Assembly (NCBI GenBank): GCA_934525065.1
Contig: CAKSYX010000002.1
Location: forward strand, 1-64,000
Reading direction: 5' to 3'
Length of the DNA: 64,000 nt
Origin: an uncultured Eubacteriales bacterium
GTDB lineage: Bacteria; Bacillota; Clostridia; Oscillospirales; Acutalibacteraceae
Below the pieces are notes generated by a model, which searched no databases, was not told the DNA's origin, and saw only the letters and a list, made by a program, of their open reading frames with translations. Positions 15,323 through 23,065 of the stretch are shown here, piece by piece (the stretch's first letter is position 1; every line of letters starts with the position of its first letter). A program made the translations under genes and the position numbers.

Positions 15323-15937
15323 TTAAAAGAGACCGCTGAAAATCTTCTTCATTGCAGCGATGCCTTCTTCGGTGTTGCCCTGATAAAGGAGGATACCGAG
15401 GATTGCGCCGAATACCTTAATGAGGATGCCCATAACCTTGTTGAGAGTGGGTTCTTCCTGCTTGGTGGGAGCAAAGGAGGCTCTGAAGCAAAGAACTTCG
15501 CCCTGAAGGCCTGAGGGAATCTGGAAACCGGTGCTGGGAGCATAGGTGTTGCTGGTGAGATTAAGCTCAGCAGCACTCTTGCCGCTTTCGGTGCCGTAGC
15601 AGTACCAGCCGATGAACTTCTGTCCGTCCGGAGCGTCAAGGTCCGGGAGAGTGATGAATGTTCCGGACTTTTGCTCGGTTTCTTTTCTGGGAACCATGTA
15701 ATAGCTGCCGGTGATGTTGGTTGCGCTGACAAATTCGCCGGTTGCAAGGTCATAAACCGAAGCGTTCGGAAGAGTACCGATTCCGAGGTCGAAATAGAAA
15801 ACGGTCTGCTCATAGTTGGCCGGTGTGCTTCCGTCGGCGCTGAACCAATTGTTAGTTGCCGATGAAGCCGAGGAGCCGATTGAAAGAGCTCCGAAGAGCA
15901 TGAGAATTGCCATAAATACAGATAATACTTTTTTCAT
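15323..15937 (-). CDS. Exported protein with signal peptide and hydrophobic C-terminal helix
   Basis: Unrecognised 204-residue protein. A signal peptide (residues 1-26, VLSVFMAILMLFGALSIGSSAS) leads into a beta-rich central part with FITLPDLDAPDGQKFIGWYC, which resembles one unit of the InlB-type bacterial repeat fold (GWY motif). The last 45 residues include a hydrophobic/amphipathic segment (MGILIKVFGAILGILLY) and a basic end (AAMKKIFSGLF), so it may insert in the membrane after export. AAAGGAGG precedes the ATG. It has its own terminator and two possible promoters (15978-16006 and 16127-16155). Confidence 0.82.
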   Translation of the reverse strand: MKKVLSVFMAILMLFGALSIGSSASSATNNWFSADGSTPANYEQTVFYFDLGIGTLPNASVYDLATGEFVSATNITGSYYMVPRKETEQKSGTFITLPDLDAPDGQKFIGWYCYGTESGKSAAELNLTSNTYAPSTGFQIPSGLQGEVLCFRASFAPTKQEEPTLNKVMGILIKVFGAILGILLYQGNTEEGIAAMKKIFSGLF

Positions 15938-15977
15938 GGGATTTCCTCCTTTATAATTTGGTTATTATCTTGGCTTG

Positions 15978-16006
15978 ATTATAGCACCGTCAATGACAAA
16001 TTTCAA
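15978..16006 (-). promoter_or_regulatory. Proximal SigA-type promoter of the exported protein gene
   Basis: Minus strand TTGAAA, 17-base spacer, perfect TATAAT, about 40 bases upstream of the ATG at 15937. Confidence 0.75.
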
Positions 16007-16126
16007 GTGCTTTTCGCATTCTTTATGAAATTTTTATTAACTTTACGACTGATGTTGAAAAACCGACGTGCTGTTGGAATACACATGAAACGTGGAAACA
16101 ACTGCCTTGCCGCGTGCCTTATGCCG

Positions 16127-16155
16127 ATTATAGTATGCCTGTGAGCTTCTGTCAA
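16127..16155 (-). promoter_or_regulatory. Distal consensus SigA promoter, minus strand
   Basis: Perfect TTGACA, 17-base spacer, perfect TATAAT. It points at the exported protein gene 180 bases away; the leader between the two promoters holds no gene with a ribosome site (only a 27-codon frame without one). It could make a long-leader transcript or a small RNA. Confidence 0.7.
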
Positions 16156-16197
16156 TCAAGGCGGCAAACAAATTCCTTTCTTTTTTGCCGCTCTTTG

Positions 16198-16226
16198 TTG
16201 AAATGGTGCGGCGGATTTGATATAGT
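16198..16226 (+). promoter_or_regulatory. SigA-type promoter of the DUF1846 gene
   Basis: TTGAAA, 17-base spacer, TATAGT, about 70 bases before the ATG at 16295. Confidence 0.65.
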
Positions 16227-16294
16227 ATTAGACGTATGCCGAAACGGATGTTTTGAGGATACGATATTCACAAGGAAAGCTGAGAGGAAACAAG

Positions 16295-17779
16295 ATGTTC
16301 AAAAAAGGATTCGACAACGAAAAATATATCAAGACCCAGTCCGAGCAGATAAGAAAGAGAATGTCGCGCTTCGGCGGAAAGCTCTATATGGAGTTCGGCG
16401 GAAAGCTCTTTGACGACAACCACGCTTCCCGCGTTCTTCCGGGCTTTGAGCCGGACAGCAAGCTGAGGATGCTGCTTGAGCTTAAAGATGAGGCGGAGAT
16501 CGTCATTGCCGTCGGTGCGGGCGCAATCGAAAGCCGAAAGAGGCGCGGCGACCTCAACATTACATATGACCTTGAGGTGCTCAGGCTCATTGACCTTTTC
16601 AGGAACGTCGGCCTTTACGTCGGCTCGGTCGTGATCACTCAATACAGCGGACAGGATTCCGCCGATGCTTTCAGGGCGAAGCTTTCCTCCCTCGGTGTTC
16701 CGGTCTTTCTCCATTATAAAATTGAAGGCTACCCTTCAAACGTAAAGAAAATCATTTCCGAAAGCGGCTACGGAAAGAACGATTATATTGAAACCACACG
16801 CCGCCTTGTTGTTGTCACCGCACCCGGTCCGGGCAGCGGAAAAATGGCGACCTGCCTTTCTCAGCTTTATCATGAGCACTTGCGCGGCATTGACGCCGGG
16901 TACGCGAAGTTTGAAACGTTCCCTATCTGGAACCTTCCGCTCGGTCATCCGGTCAACCTTGCATATGAGGCTGCGACGGCTGACCTCAACGATGTAAATA
17001 TGCTCGACCCCTTTCACCTTGACGCATACAATGTCAAAACCGTCAACTATAACCGCGACATTGAAATTTTCCCCGTTCTCAGCGCGATGTTTGAAAATAT
17101 CTACGGCCATTCACCCTATAAGTCACCGACTGACATGGGCGTCAACATGGCAGGCTTCTGCATTTTTGACAATGAAGCGGTCTGCGAGGCCGCAAAGCAG
17201 GAGATAATCAGAAGATATTACAAGGCTCTCTGCGACCGCAGAAGGGGTCACGATTCCGGAAAGGAAATCGAAAAGCTTGAGCTGCTCCTCAGTAAGGCAG
17301 ATATCACGGCCGCAGACAGAAAGGTCGTTGCAGCCGCAAACGAAATTGCAGAGCAAACGGGTGCTCCGGCGGCCGCAATCGAGCTTGCGGACGGAACGGT
17401 CCTCACCGGAAAGACCAAGCAGCTGCTCGGTGCGGCAAGCTCGATGATCCTCAACGCGCTCAAGCACCTTGCAAAAATTGACGACAGCGTTGAGCTCATT
17501 CCCTCAGACCTCATTGAGCCGGTTCAAAGCCTTAAGGTCAACTACCTCGGCAGCCGAAACCCAAGGCTCCACGTTGACGAGGTTCTTGTTGCGCTCTCCG
17601 TTGCCGCCGCAAGGAACAGAACTGCCGCAAAGGCTCTCTCCTTTCTGCCGATGCTCAAGGGTGCCCAGGTTCACTGCTCGGTCATTCTTTCCGGAACAGA
17701 CAGCTCAATTCTTTCAAGGCTCGGCATCGATCTGACGACCGAACCCGATTATGAGAACGATAATCTCTATCACCTTTGA
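16295..17779 (+). CDS. DUF1846 (UPF0371) family protein
   Basis: Conserved cytoplasmic protein of unknown function, 494 residues, the usual length of the DUF1846 family. Recognisable conserved segments: YMEFGGKLFDDNHASRVLPG near residue 30, IVIAVGAGAIESRK, the GPGSGKMATCLSQLYHEH segment (about 185-200, a P-loop-like turn), FPIWNLPLGHPVNLAYEAAT and SPTDMGVNMAGFCI. Family members are found across Firmicutes; proposed roles include a nucleotide- or metal-binding enzyme but none is established. The frame is open further upstream; ATG 16295 with AGAGGA before it matches the conserved N-terminus MFKKGFDN. Confidence 0.92.
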   Translation: MFKKGFDNEKYIKTQSEQIRKRMSRFGGKLYMEFGGKLFDDNHASRVLPGFEPDSKLRMLLELKDEAEIVIAVGAGAIESRKRRGDLNITYDLEVLRLIDLFRNVGLYVGSVVITQYSGQDSADAFRAKLSSLGVPVFLHYKIEGYPSNVKKIISESGYGKNDYIETTRRLVVVTAPGPGSGKMATCLSQLYHEHLRGIDAGYAKFETFPIWNLPLGHPVNLAYEAATADLNDVNMLDPFHLDAYNVKTVNYNRDIEIFPVLSAMFENIYGHSPYKSPTDMGVNMAGFCIFDNEAVCEAAKQEIIRRYYKALCDRRRGHDSGKEIEKLELLLSKADITAADRKVVAAANEIAEQTGAPAAAIELADGTVLTGKTKQLLGAASSMILNALKHLAKIDDSVELIPSDLIEPVQSLKVNYLGSRNPRLHVDEVLVALSVAAARNRTAAKALSFLPMLKGAQVHCSVILSGTDSSILSRLGIDLTTEPDYENDNLYHL

Positions 17780-17781
17780 TA

Positions 17782-17810
17782 TTGAAAACCGAACCGTTTT
17801 GTGATATTAT
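17782..17810 (+). promoter_or_regulatory. SigA-type promoter of the lipase-like gene
   Basis: TTGAAA, 17-base spacer, TATTAT, just after the DUF1846 stop codon and about 40 bases before the next ATG. Confidence 0.7.
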
Positions 17811-17848
17811 AGAAACGAGGAAAAAATACATAAAGGAGAACTGAAAAA

Positions 17849-19672
17849 ATGAAAAAAGCTCTTTCTGTTATTCTTGCCCTTGTGCTGGCTTTCGGCTGCT
17901 TTTTCTGCCTTCACGCAGGCGCAGAGTATGTTGAGGACAACCATTTTGATGAGTTTTACCCCGAGCTTTCCGCTCTCAGAACCGAAGGTGAAAATTATCC
18001 GACAATAATTCTTCCCGGAATCAACCATTCGCCCTATTACCTCACCGACGAAAACGGCGAGGTCGTGAAGGACAAGGACGGAAAGGAAATGACCTCCTCG
18101 CTCCTTCTGCTTAACACCGATTCGCTCAAAAAGGAGCTTTTCAAAACGATTCCGAGCCTTCTTTTCAGCGTGATTTTCCAGCGTGACCTCGGAGCAGCCG
18201 AGAGGGTCGGCGCCCTTGTCAAGGAGCTTATGAAGTATATGGAAACGGACGAGGATGGCAACACGGTCTATAACCTTGTGACGAAAAGGTTCAACGTTCC
18301 GGTTTCCGAAATGAACGAAAGCGACCGCCACTTTTTCTATACTATGCTTCCCGTTGAGCCGATTGCCGAGCTTTGCGGCGAGGAAAACCTTTTCCTTTAT
18401 ACATTTGACCTCTTCGGCGACCCGATGGAAAATGCCGCCGGAATTGACGCATATATCGACATGGTTCTTCAGAAAACCGGAGCCGAAAAGGTGAACCTTG
18501 CCTCCGTCAGTCTCGGCGGAACAATGCTTTCCGCTTACGCCGAAACGGGCAAAAACCTTTCAAAGGTCAACAAAATTGTCAACATGGTCTCGCTCCTTGA
18601 CGGAACAGACATCATGGCGGACTTCATTGACAGAAGCTTCAACGTTTCCGATGAATTTTTCAGGAAGGAATACTTCCCCCTTGTGCTTGAAAGCCTTACC
18701 GGCGACAGCGGACTCGGAAACCTTGTGAACATTCTTCTGCACATTATGCCGCGGGGGCTTTTTGAGGGCATTGTTTCTTCGGCATACACCGCACTTCATG
18801 ACACGGTGCTCGTCAATAACCCCGAATTCTGGGCAATGGTTCCCGGAGAAAGATATGAAAAGCTTGCCGATAAATGGATAAAGAGCGACGTTCTCAGGGC
18901 AAAGACGGACGCTTACCAGAAGGCGAGACTGAGCCTTCGCGAAAATCTTTCAAAAATGGCCGAAAACGGAACCGGGGTTTACTCAATTTGCGGCTACAAC
19001 CTTTCATATACCGACGGCAATTACGCCTTCTTCGGCGCAGTCAAATCGACCGCCGACGCAAACTGTGACGGAATCATTCCCGTTTCCTCAGCCTCGATCG
19101 GAGCAACGGGCGTGAAGGCCGGAACAGAACTCAGCCCGGAATACCTTGCGTCCCACTCTTCAAAGTATATCTCTCCGGACAAGAGCGTTGACGCTTCAAC
19201 CTGCCTTTTCCCGGAAAGAACGTGGTTTTTCAACAAACAGCACCATGAGGTCGGCCGCAACGATGTTGTGATTCGCCTTGCCGCTCTCATACTGAACGGC
19301 GCGGTGACGAGCGTTGATTCAACGCCGCTCTATCCGCAGTTCAACGGAGCAAGAAACAGCCGCTCACTCACACGCTGCCCGAGCGGAAAGCTCTTCACCG
19401 CCCGCGAAGCACTCGCCGGAAACAGTCTTTCCGAAGAGCAGAAAAACATTCTTCGCCCGGCATATGAAAACGCGCTTTCGGTCATCAGAAGCACCGTTTG
19501 CGACTACGATGAAATGGCCGCTGCCGCGAACGAGCTGACAGCCGCCTTCAAAAAGGTCGGCCTTGAAAAGGAAGGTAAAAAGGGAATCAAGCTTTCCTCC
19601 TTCGGTGTGGTCGAAAAGCTTGACAGTTTCCTCTTTGACCGCCTCGGCGGAAACGGATTTATCGGCAGATAA
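17849..19672 (+). CDS. Secreted lipase-like alpha/beta hydrolase
   Basis: Predicted exported protein of 607 residues. A signal peptide (residues 1-24, ALSVILALVLAFGCFFCLHAGA) is followed by an alpha/beta-hydrolase-like core: YPTIILPGINHSPYY near residue 50 (oxyanion-hole type HG-like strand) and VNLASVSLGGTML, where Ser221 would be the nucleophile in a modified S-x-S-x-G-G elbow. A late KQHHEVGRNDVV segment (about residue 470) is placed like the catalytic His of lipases. No Ca-binding, LysM or anchoring repeats are seen; the last 100 residues are helical. AAAGGAG lies before the ATG. Substrate unknown; lipid or ester hydrolysis is inference from the elbow motif. Confidence 0.72.
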   Translation: MKKALSVILALVLAFGCFFCLHAGAEYVEDNHFDEFYPELSALRTEGENYPTIILPGINHSPYYLTDENGEVVKDKDGKEMTSSLLLLNTDSLKKELFKTIPSLLFSVIFQRDLGAAERVGALVKELMKYMETDEDGNTVYNLVTKRFNVPVSEMNESDRHFFYTMLPVEPIAELCGEENLFLYTFDLFGDPMENAAGIDAYIDMVLQKTGAEKVNLASVSLGGTMLSAYAETGKNLSKVNKIVNMVSLLDGTDIMADFIDRSFNVSDEFFRKEYFPLVLESLTGDSGLGNLVNILLHIMPRGLFEGIVSSAYTALHDTVLVNNPEFWAMVPGERYEKLADKWIKSDVLRAKTDAYQKARLSLRENLSKMAENGTGVYSICGYNLSYTDGNYAFFGAVKSTADANCDGIIPVSSASIGATGVKAGTELSPEYLASHSSKYISPDKSVDASTCLFPERTWFFNKQHHEVGRNDVVIRLAALILNGAVTSVDSTPLYPQFNGARNSRSLTRCPSGKLFTAREALAGNSLSEEQKNILRPAYENALSVIRSTVCDYDEMAAAANELTAAFKKVGLEKEGKKGIKLSSFGVVEKLDSFLFDRLGGNGFIGR

Positions 19673-19693
19673 GTTCGGAGATAAATAAAGAAA

Positions 19694-19900
19694 GGGACTG
19701 TCGCATTTAGATGCAGAAAGCGTTTTCTTTGCCCCGAAGCTGGTGGGCAAAAAAGCGCTTAAAAGAGCAAAATTATTTTTAGATTCTATCAATAAACAAA
19801 GACTATATTTCATAGGAAGCCTTGGTTTTGATAAGCTTCGTGAAATATAGTCTTTTTCTTTTTGTTTTGCTCTTTGGTCTGCGCTAAATGCGACAGCCCC
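19694..19900 (+). repeat. Full-length terminator-bearing inverted-end repeat (family A, MITE-like)
   Basis: 207-bp element with 16-base ends GGGACTGTCGCATTTA and TAAATGCGACAGCCCC (one mismatch when inverted), extended imperfectly further inward. It encodes nothing. Internally, GACTATATTTCA (19801-19812) pairs with TGAAATATAGTC (19841-19852), with an inner GAAGC/GCTTC stem, and is followed by TTTTT, so the element carries an intrinsic terminator in the plus direction. It sits 21 bases after the lipase-like gene, which has no other terminator. A second, truncated copy is at 1-81. The structure suggests a MITE moved by a transposase encoded elsewhere; no target duplication is obvious. Confidence 0.82.
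19801..19857 (+). terminator. Terminator hairpin inside the family A repeat
   Basis: 12-bp outer stem plus 5-bp inner stem, then TTTTT. It probably ends the transcript of the lipase-like gene. Confidence 0.75.
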
Positions 19901-19923
19901 TTAATATTGCTTTTTAGGTTGCT

Positions 19924-21519
19924 TCAGCTTGCTGTGACCGTTGCAACAAGAACGCCTGTGTTTGGGTCAGAGGAGGCTTGCGTGCTCGCATAGATACTGT
20001 ACTTTGCTTTTGAGGTGAGCATACCGCTGAAGAGGACAGCATCGCTGCAGTCAAAAGGAATTGTTTTGCTCATGATCGCGGTTTTGCTTTGAACAACGGT
20101 CAGTGTACTGCCGCCGGAAAGCTTGCATTCAAGACTGAGTGAGGGAACCGTGGCCGAGGTTTTGCCGAGCCCTTCTATACCGCCGGCGGCGAAAAGTGTT
20201 CCGCCGGAGACGGTGCAGTGCTTTGCACAACTGACGGCACTGTGCTTTTCTCCGTCTGAGGAGAGGGCAACAAGTGTTCCGCCGCTTTGAAGAAGAGACT
20301 TTTCGGCTTCAACCGCTGTTTTTCTTGCGACTGCACAGAGCCTTCCGTCGGAAAAGTAAAGCGTTTCTGTTTTGATTCCGCTGCTGCAAAAGTCGATTTC
20401 GGTGTCTCCGCCGGAAACGCTGAGCGTTTTTTCGGCGAGGAAAGCGGTTTGGTCTGCACGAACGGTCAGTTCTCCGCCGGAAACGGAAACGACCCTTTCG
20501 GCGCAAAGTCCGTCTGCGTTGCTGCTTATATATATACTGCCGCCGGAAACCAGAATGTTCCTTTTGGCGTCAACCGCTTTTGAGTCGGTGCTTTTTCCGG
20601 CACTCAGGCTGCTGCCCGAGCTTTCCGGAATCACAGAGCCCTGAACGCCTTTTTTTTCGCGTGCAAAGCTTCCTGTGCTGCCTTTTCCGCTGATGAATTC
20701 ATGCTTGCCGCCGGAGACGGTTATGTCCGCTCCGCTTTCAAGGCACTTTTCCATGCCGGAAAGATTTGTTCTTCCGCCGGAGAGGAGAATAGTGCTCCTT
20801 TCTCCTTCAGCCGAAAGGGCGGTTTTTCCGGCTGTTGCCGCAAGCTCGCCGCCGAGGACGCTTAAATTGCCTTTAGCCGAGACCGCGTTCTGCGCGGCCT
20901 GAATATCTACTGAACCGTTTTGGAAAGTGACGTTACCTTCCGAGCCTATCCCGCCGCCCGAACGATTGACAACGGCAAGACTTCCGCGGCCTTTGAAAAT
21001 CAGGCTGCTCTCTGAAAAAACGGTGCAGTCATCCTCACCGTCGCCGCTTTTGCGGCTGACGAGGGTGCTGCCGGTGCCTTTGACCGTAATAAGGTGAAGG
21101 ACTCCTTTTTCAAGCTCGCTCAATATGGCGGACTCTTCGTCGCTTTCAACGGAAACGCCGTCAAGAAAAAGGTAAACGTTCCCCTCTTCGGCCGAAACTT
21201 CAATGTGTCCGGAAAGGCTCCCCTTGAGGTAGTAGGTTCCGCTTTCGCTGATTTTCAGAACGCTGTCCCCGAATGAGGCTCCGCTTCCGTTGATGGTTGT
21301 ATTTTTATTGTTGAGAATGACATATGTGTCCGCTTTGAGCTGCGACCTCGACTCGGTGTGAGAGGTCGGAACAGTCACGGGTCCGTTGCTGCTTATCGGT
21401 GAGACGGTTGAAAGGAAAACACGCTCGTTGCTTTCTTCGGAGCACGCGGCAAGAAAAACGGGCAGGATCAAAAAAACGAAAGCCGAAAAAACAGCGTTGA
21501 ATTTTTTAAAGTTCAGCAT
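19924..21519 (-). CDS. Cthe_2159-type carbohydrate-binding lipoprotein
   Basis: Predicted surface lipoprotein of 531 residues. The N-terminus is a lipoprotein signal (FSAFVFLILPVFLAAC, lipobox LAAC). The body is a long run of short beta units with recurring LSVSGG / ILVSGGSIYI / TVSGGTLFAAGG steps, the right-handed beta-helix pattern of the Cthe_2159 family, whose characterised member binds acidic polysaccharide (polygalacturonate) with calcium. YLKGSLSGHIEVSAEEGNVYLFLDG near residue 100 is the family's opening region. ATG 21519 has GAGGAG 12 bases upstream. It is the last gene of a minus-strand unit with DUF4956, VTC and a two-component system. It may be the exported product or partner of that unit. 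Confidence 0.85.
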   Translation of the reverse strand: MLNFKKFNAVFSAFVFLILPVFLAACSEESNERVFLSTVSPISSNGPVTVPTSHTESRSQLKADTYVILNNKNTTINGSGASFGDSVLKISESGTYYLKGSLSGHIEVSAEEGNVYLFLDGVSVESDEESAILSELEKGVLHLITVKGTGSTLVSRKSGDGEDDCTVFSESSLIFKGRGSLAVVNRSGGGIGSEGNVTFQNGSVDIQAAQNAVSAKGNLSVLGGELAATAGKTALSAEGERSTILLSGGRTNLSGMEKCLESGADITVSGGKHEFISGKGSTGSFAREKKGVQGSVIPESSGSSLSAGKSTDSKAVDAKRNILVSGGSIYISSNADGLCAERVVSVSGGELTVRADQTAFLAEKTLSVSGGDTEIDFCSSGIKTETLYFSDGRLCAVARKTAVEAEKSLLQSGGTLVALSSDGEKHSAVSCAKHCTVSGGTLFAAGGIEGLGKTSATVPSLSLECKLSGGSTLTVVQSKTAIMSKTIPFDCSDAVLFSGMLTSKAKYSIYASTQASSDPNTGVLVATVTAS

Positions 21520-21631
21520 ACTTGAAAATTGCTCCTCGGTCAAGGCAAGACCGCGCAAGCCGCGGCAGCTGCCCTTGAATTATGTTTTGCTGTGCATTGC
21601 TTTGCTCCCTCCGATGCGCGGCATTGCTTTT

Positions 21632-22312
21632 TTAAAGGATTTCTCCGTTTTCCGGCAGCCGGCTGCACATGATCTCAAGGTTGCCGTTTCTGCGCCTGAT
21701 GGAGTCGATGAACTCCTTTTCCTCTCCGTCCTTTTTCAAGATTATTTCATACCGCAGCTTAAAAAGGCTGCCCATGTTTGTGGTTTTGACGCTGACAAGC
21801 TCAGCCTTTTGTGTGTATTTTTCAAAAAGGTCGCTGAAAACCTCGGTATAGTTAAGGCTTTCGGGAATAACAATGAGAAGGTCTTTTTTCTTTTCCGCCC
21901 CTCTTGCGCCGAGCTTCAAGGCGGAGTAAAGAACCGTCAGAAGCAGCATTACCGCCGCAAAAATTCCGGCAAAGGCGAGGTAGCCCATTCCCGTTGCAAG
22001 GCCGGAGGCGAGGGCAATGAAAATTGCGCCGATCTCCTTTGCCGTTCCCGGAATGCTCCTGAACCTGACAAGGCTGAACGCGCCCGCAACGGCAACGCCT
22101 GCGCCGAGGTTCCCGTTGACCATGAGAATGACGATTTGAACAACGGCGGGAATGAGAGCGAGCGTGAGAACAAAGCCTGAGGAATACCTCTTCGTTGTCT
22201 TAACGTAGACCAAAGCCACCGCAAGCCCGATTACGACCGAGGCCAGCAGGCAAAGGAAAAACGAAAGCGGCGTTATTGTTGTTGAAAGAACCGATTTGAA
22301 AATTGCGGGCAT
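21632..22312 (-). CDS. DUF4956 membrane protein
   Basis: Membrane protein of 226 residues. Three to four helices fill residues 1-140 (PLSFFLCLLASVVIGLAVAL, FVLTLALIPAVVQIVILMV, YLAFAGIFAAVMLLLTVLY) with the conserved cytoplasmic loop GAFSLVRFRSIPGTAKEIGAIF, the signature of DUF4956; a soluble C-terminal domain follows (about 145-226). Its function is unknown, but genes of this family are commonly next to VTC-domain and CotH or carbohydrate-binding protein genes, as here. GGAGG precedes the ATG. It lies 19 bases after the VTC gene and 112 bases before the lipoprotein gene on the same strand. Confidence 0.9.
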   Translation of the reverse strand: MPAIFKSVLSTTITPLSFFLCLLASVVIGLAVALVYVKTTKRYSSGFVLTLALIPAVVQIVILMVNGNLGAGVAVAGAFSLVRFRSIPGTAKEIGAIFIALASGLATGMGYLAFAGIFAAVMLLLTVLYSALKLGARGAEKKKDLLIVIPESLNYTEVFSDLFEKYTQKAELVSVKTTNMGSLFKLRYEIILKKDGEEKEFIDSIRRRNGNLEIMCSRLPENGEIL

Positions 22313-22331
22313 TTTAAAATTCCTCCGATAT

Positions 22332-23048
22332 TTACGAATGCGCAGCCAAAAGCTTGTCTGAAAACATCATTTCATAAGCTTTTCCGTATTTTGAAAACGA
22401 GCGCGGATAGATTTCAAGCTCATCAAGGGCCTTTGAAAGCCGGAGCGGAATTGAGTTGAGGCTTTTGATCTCCAAAATGCAAAGGTCGGAATCAAGGAGA
22501 CTTTCTCCGTCTGAACCGAGCGAAAGGTCAAGCAGCTGATTCCTGAAGCGGACGTTCCGGTCAAAGGTCAGCCGAAGCTGTTCGTCCTCCAAAGCGCAAT
22601 AGGCCGTTCGCTCGCAAAAAATTGAAACGCTTGGACGCAGGCCCTCGTAGTGTCCCATGAAATATGCAATCTCTCCGAGCACCTGACCGTTTGAACGCGG
22701 CATATTGCGGCGGCAGAGAAGGTCAACGCCCTCTTCATAGGTCATGTTGACCCTGCGCTTATAGACAACGCCCTTATATTTTTTCTTGAGCTCAACAAAA
22801 ACGTTGCTTTCGCTTTGCGGAACTCCGTAGGAGCGAAGACGAAGCTTCTCCTTGAAAACGGGTCGTTCAATCGAAGCGCGGATGAGACGGTAGTCCGGCG
22901 TGTCAAAATAAAGATTGCACAGCGTGGTTTCTCCGTACTCATCAGGAGTGACAAAGTCTGAAATATGCTCAAGAAGCCGCTGCTTTTGAGAACACGTTAT
23001 GATGTATTTTTTCTCGTACCTTTCAAATATGGACTGAAATTCCGGCAA
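22332..23048 (-). CDS. VTC-domain protein (polyphosphate polymerase-like)
   Basis: 238-residue stand-alone VTC domain, a triphosphate-tunnel fold related to the catalytic domain of the yeast polyphosphate polymerase Vtc4. The basic tunnel residues are visible in order: RYEKKYII (residue 10 on), CNLYFDTPDY, FKEKLRLRSYG (Arg-x-Arg), VFVELKKKYKGVVYKRRV (Glu-x-Lys and Lys-Arg-Arg), CILEIKS (Glu-x-Lys) and SFSKYGKAYEM. This set is consistent with an active enzyme; whether it makes polyphosphate in bacteria is not established. TTG start with AAAGGG upstream. It lies 17 bases after the histidine kinase gene and 19 before DUF4956. Confidence 0.88.
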   Translation of the reverse strand: MPEFQSIFERYEKKYIITCSQKQRLLEHISDFVTPDEYGETTLCNLYFDTPDYRLIRASIERPVFKEKLRLRSYGVPQSESNVFVELKKKYKGVVYKRRVNMTYEEGVDLLCRRNMPRSNGQVLGEIAYFMGHYEGLRPSVSIFCERTAYCALEDEQLRLTFDRNVRFRNQLLDLSLGSDGESLLDSDLCILEIKSLNSIPLRLSKALDELEIYPRSFSKYGKAYEMMFSDKLLAAHS

Positions 23049-23065
23049 AAAACCACCCTTTCCTT

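Noticed and set aside
15203..15514. 103-residue plus-strand frame in the 15.2-15.5 kb region
   Set aside because: Overlaps the exported protein gene on the other strand and crosses its terminator; no ribosome site.
16021..16120. 27-codon frame in the leader of the exported protein gene (minus strand)
   Set aside because: No ribosome site and no conserved features; Lys/Asn-rich by base composition.
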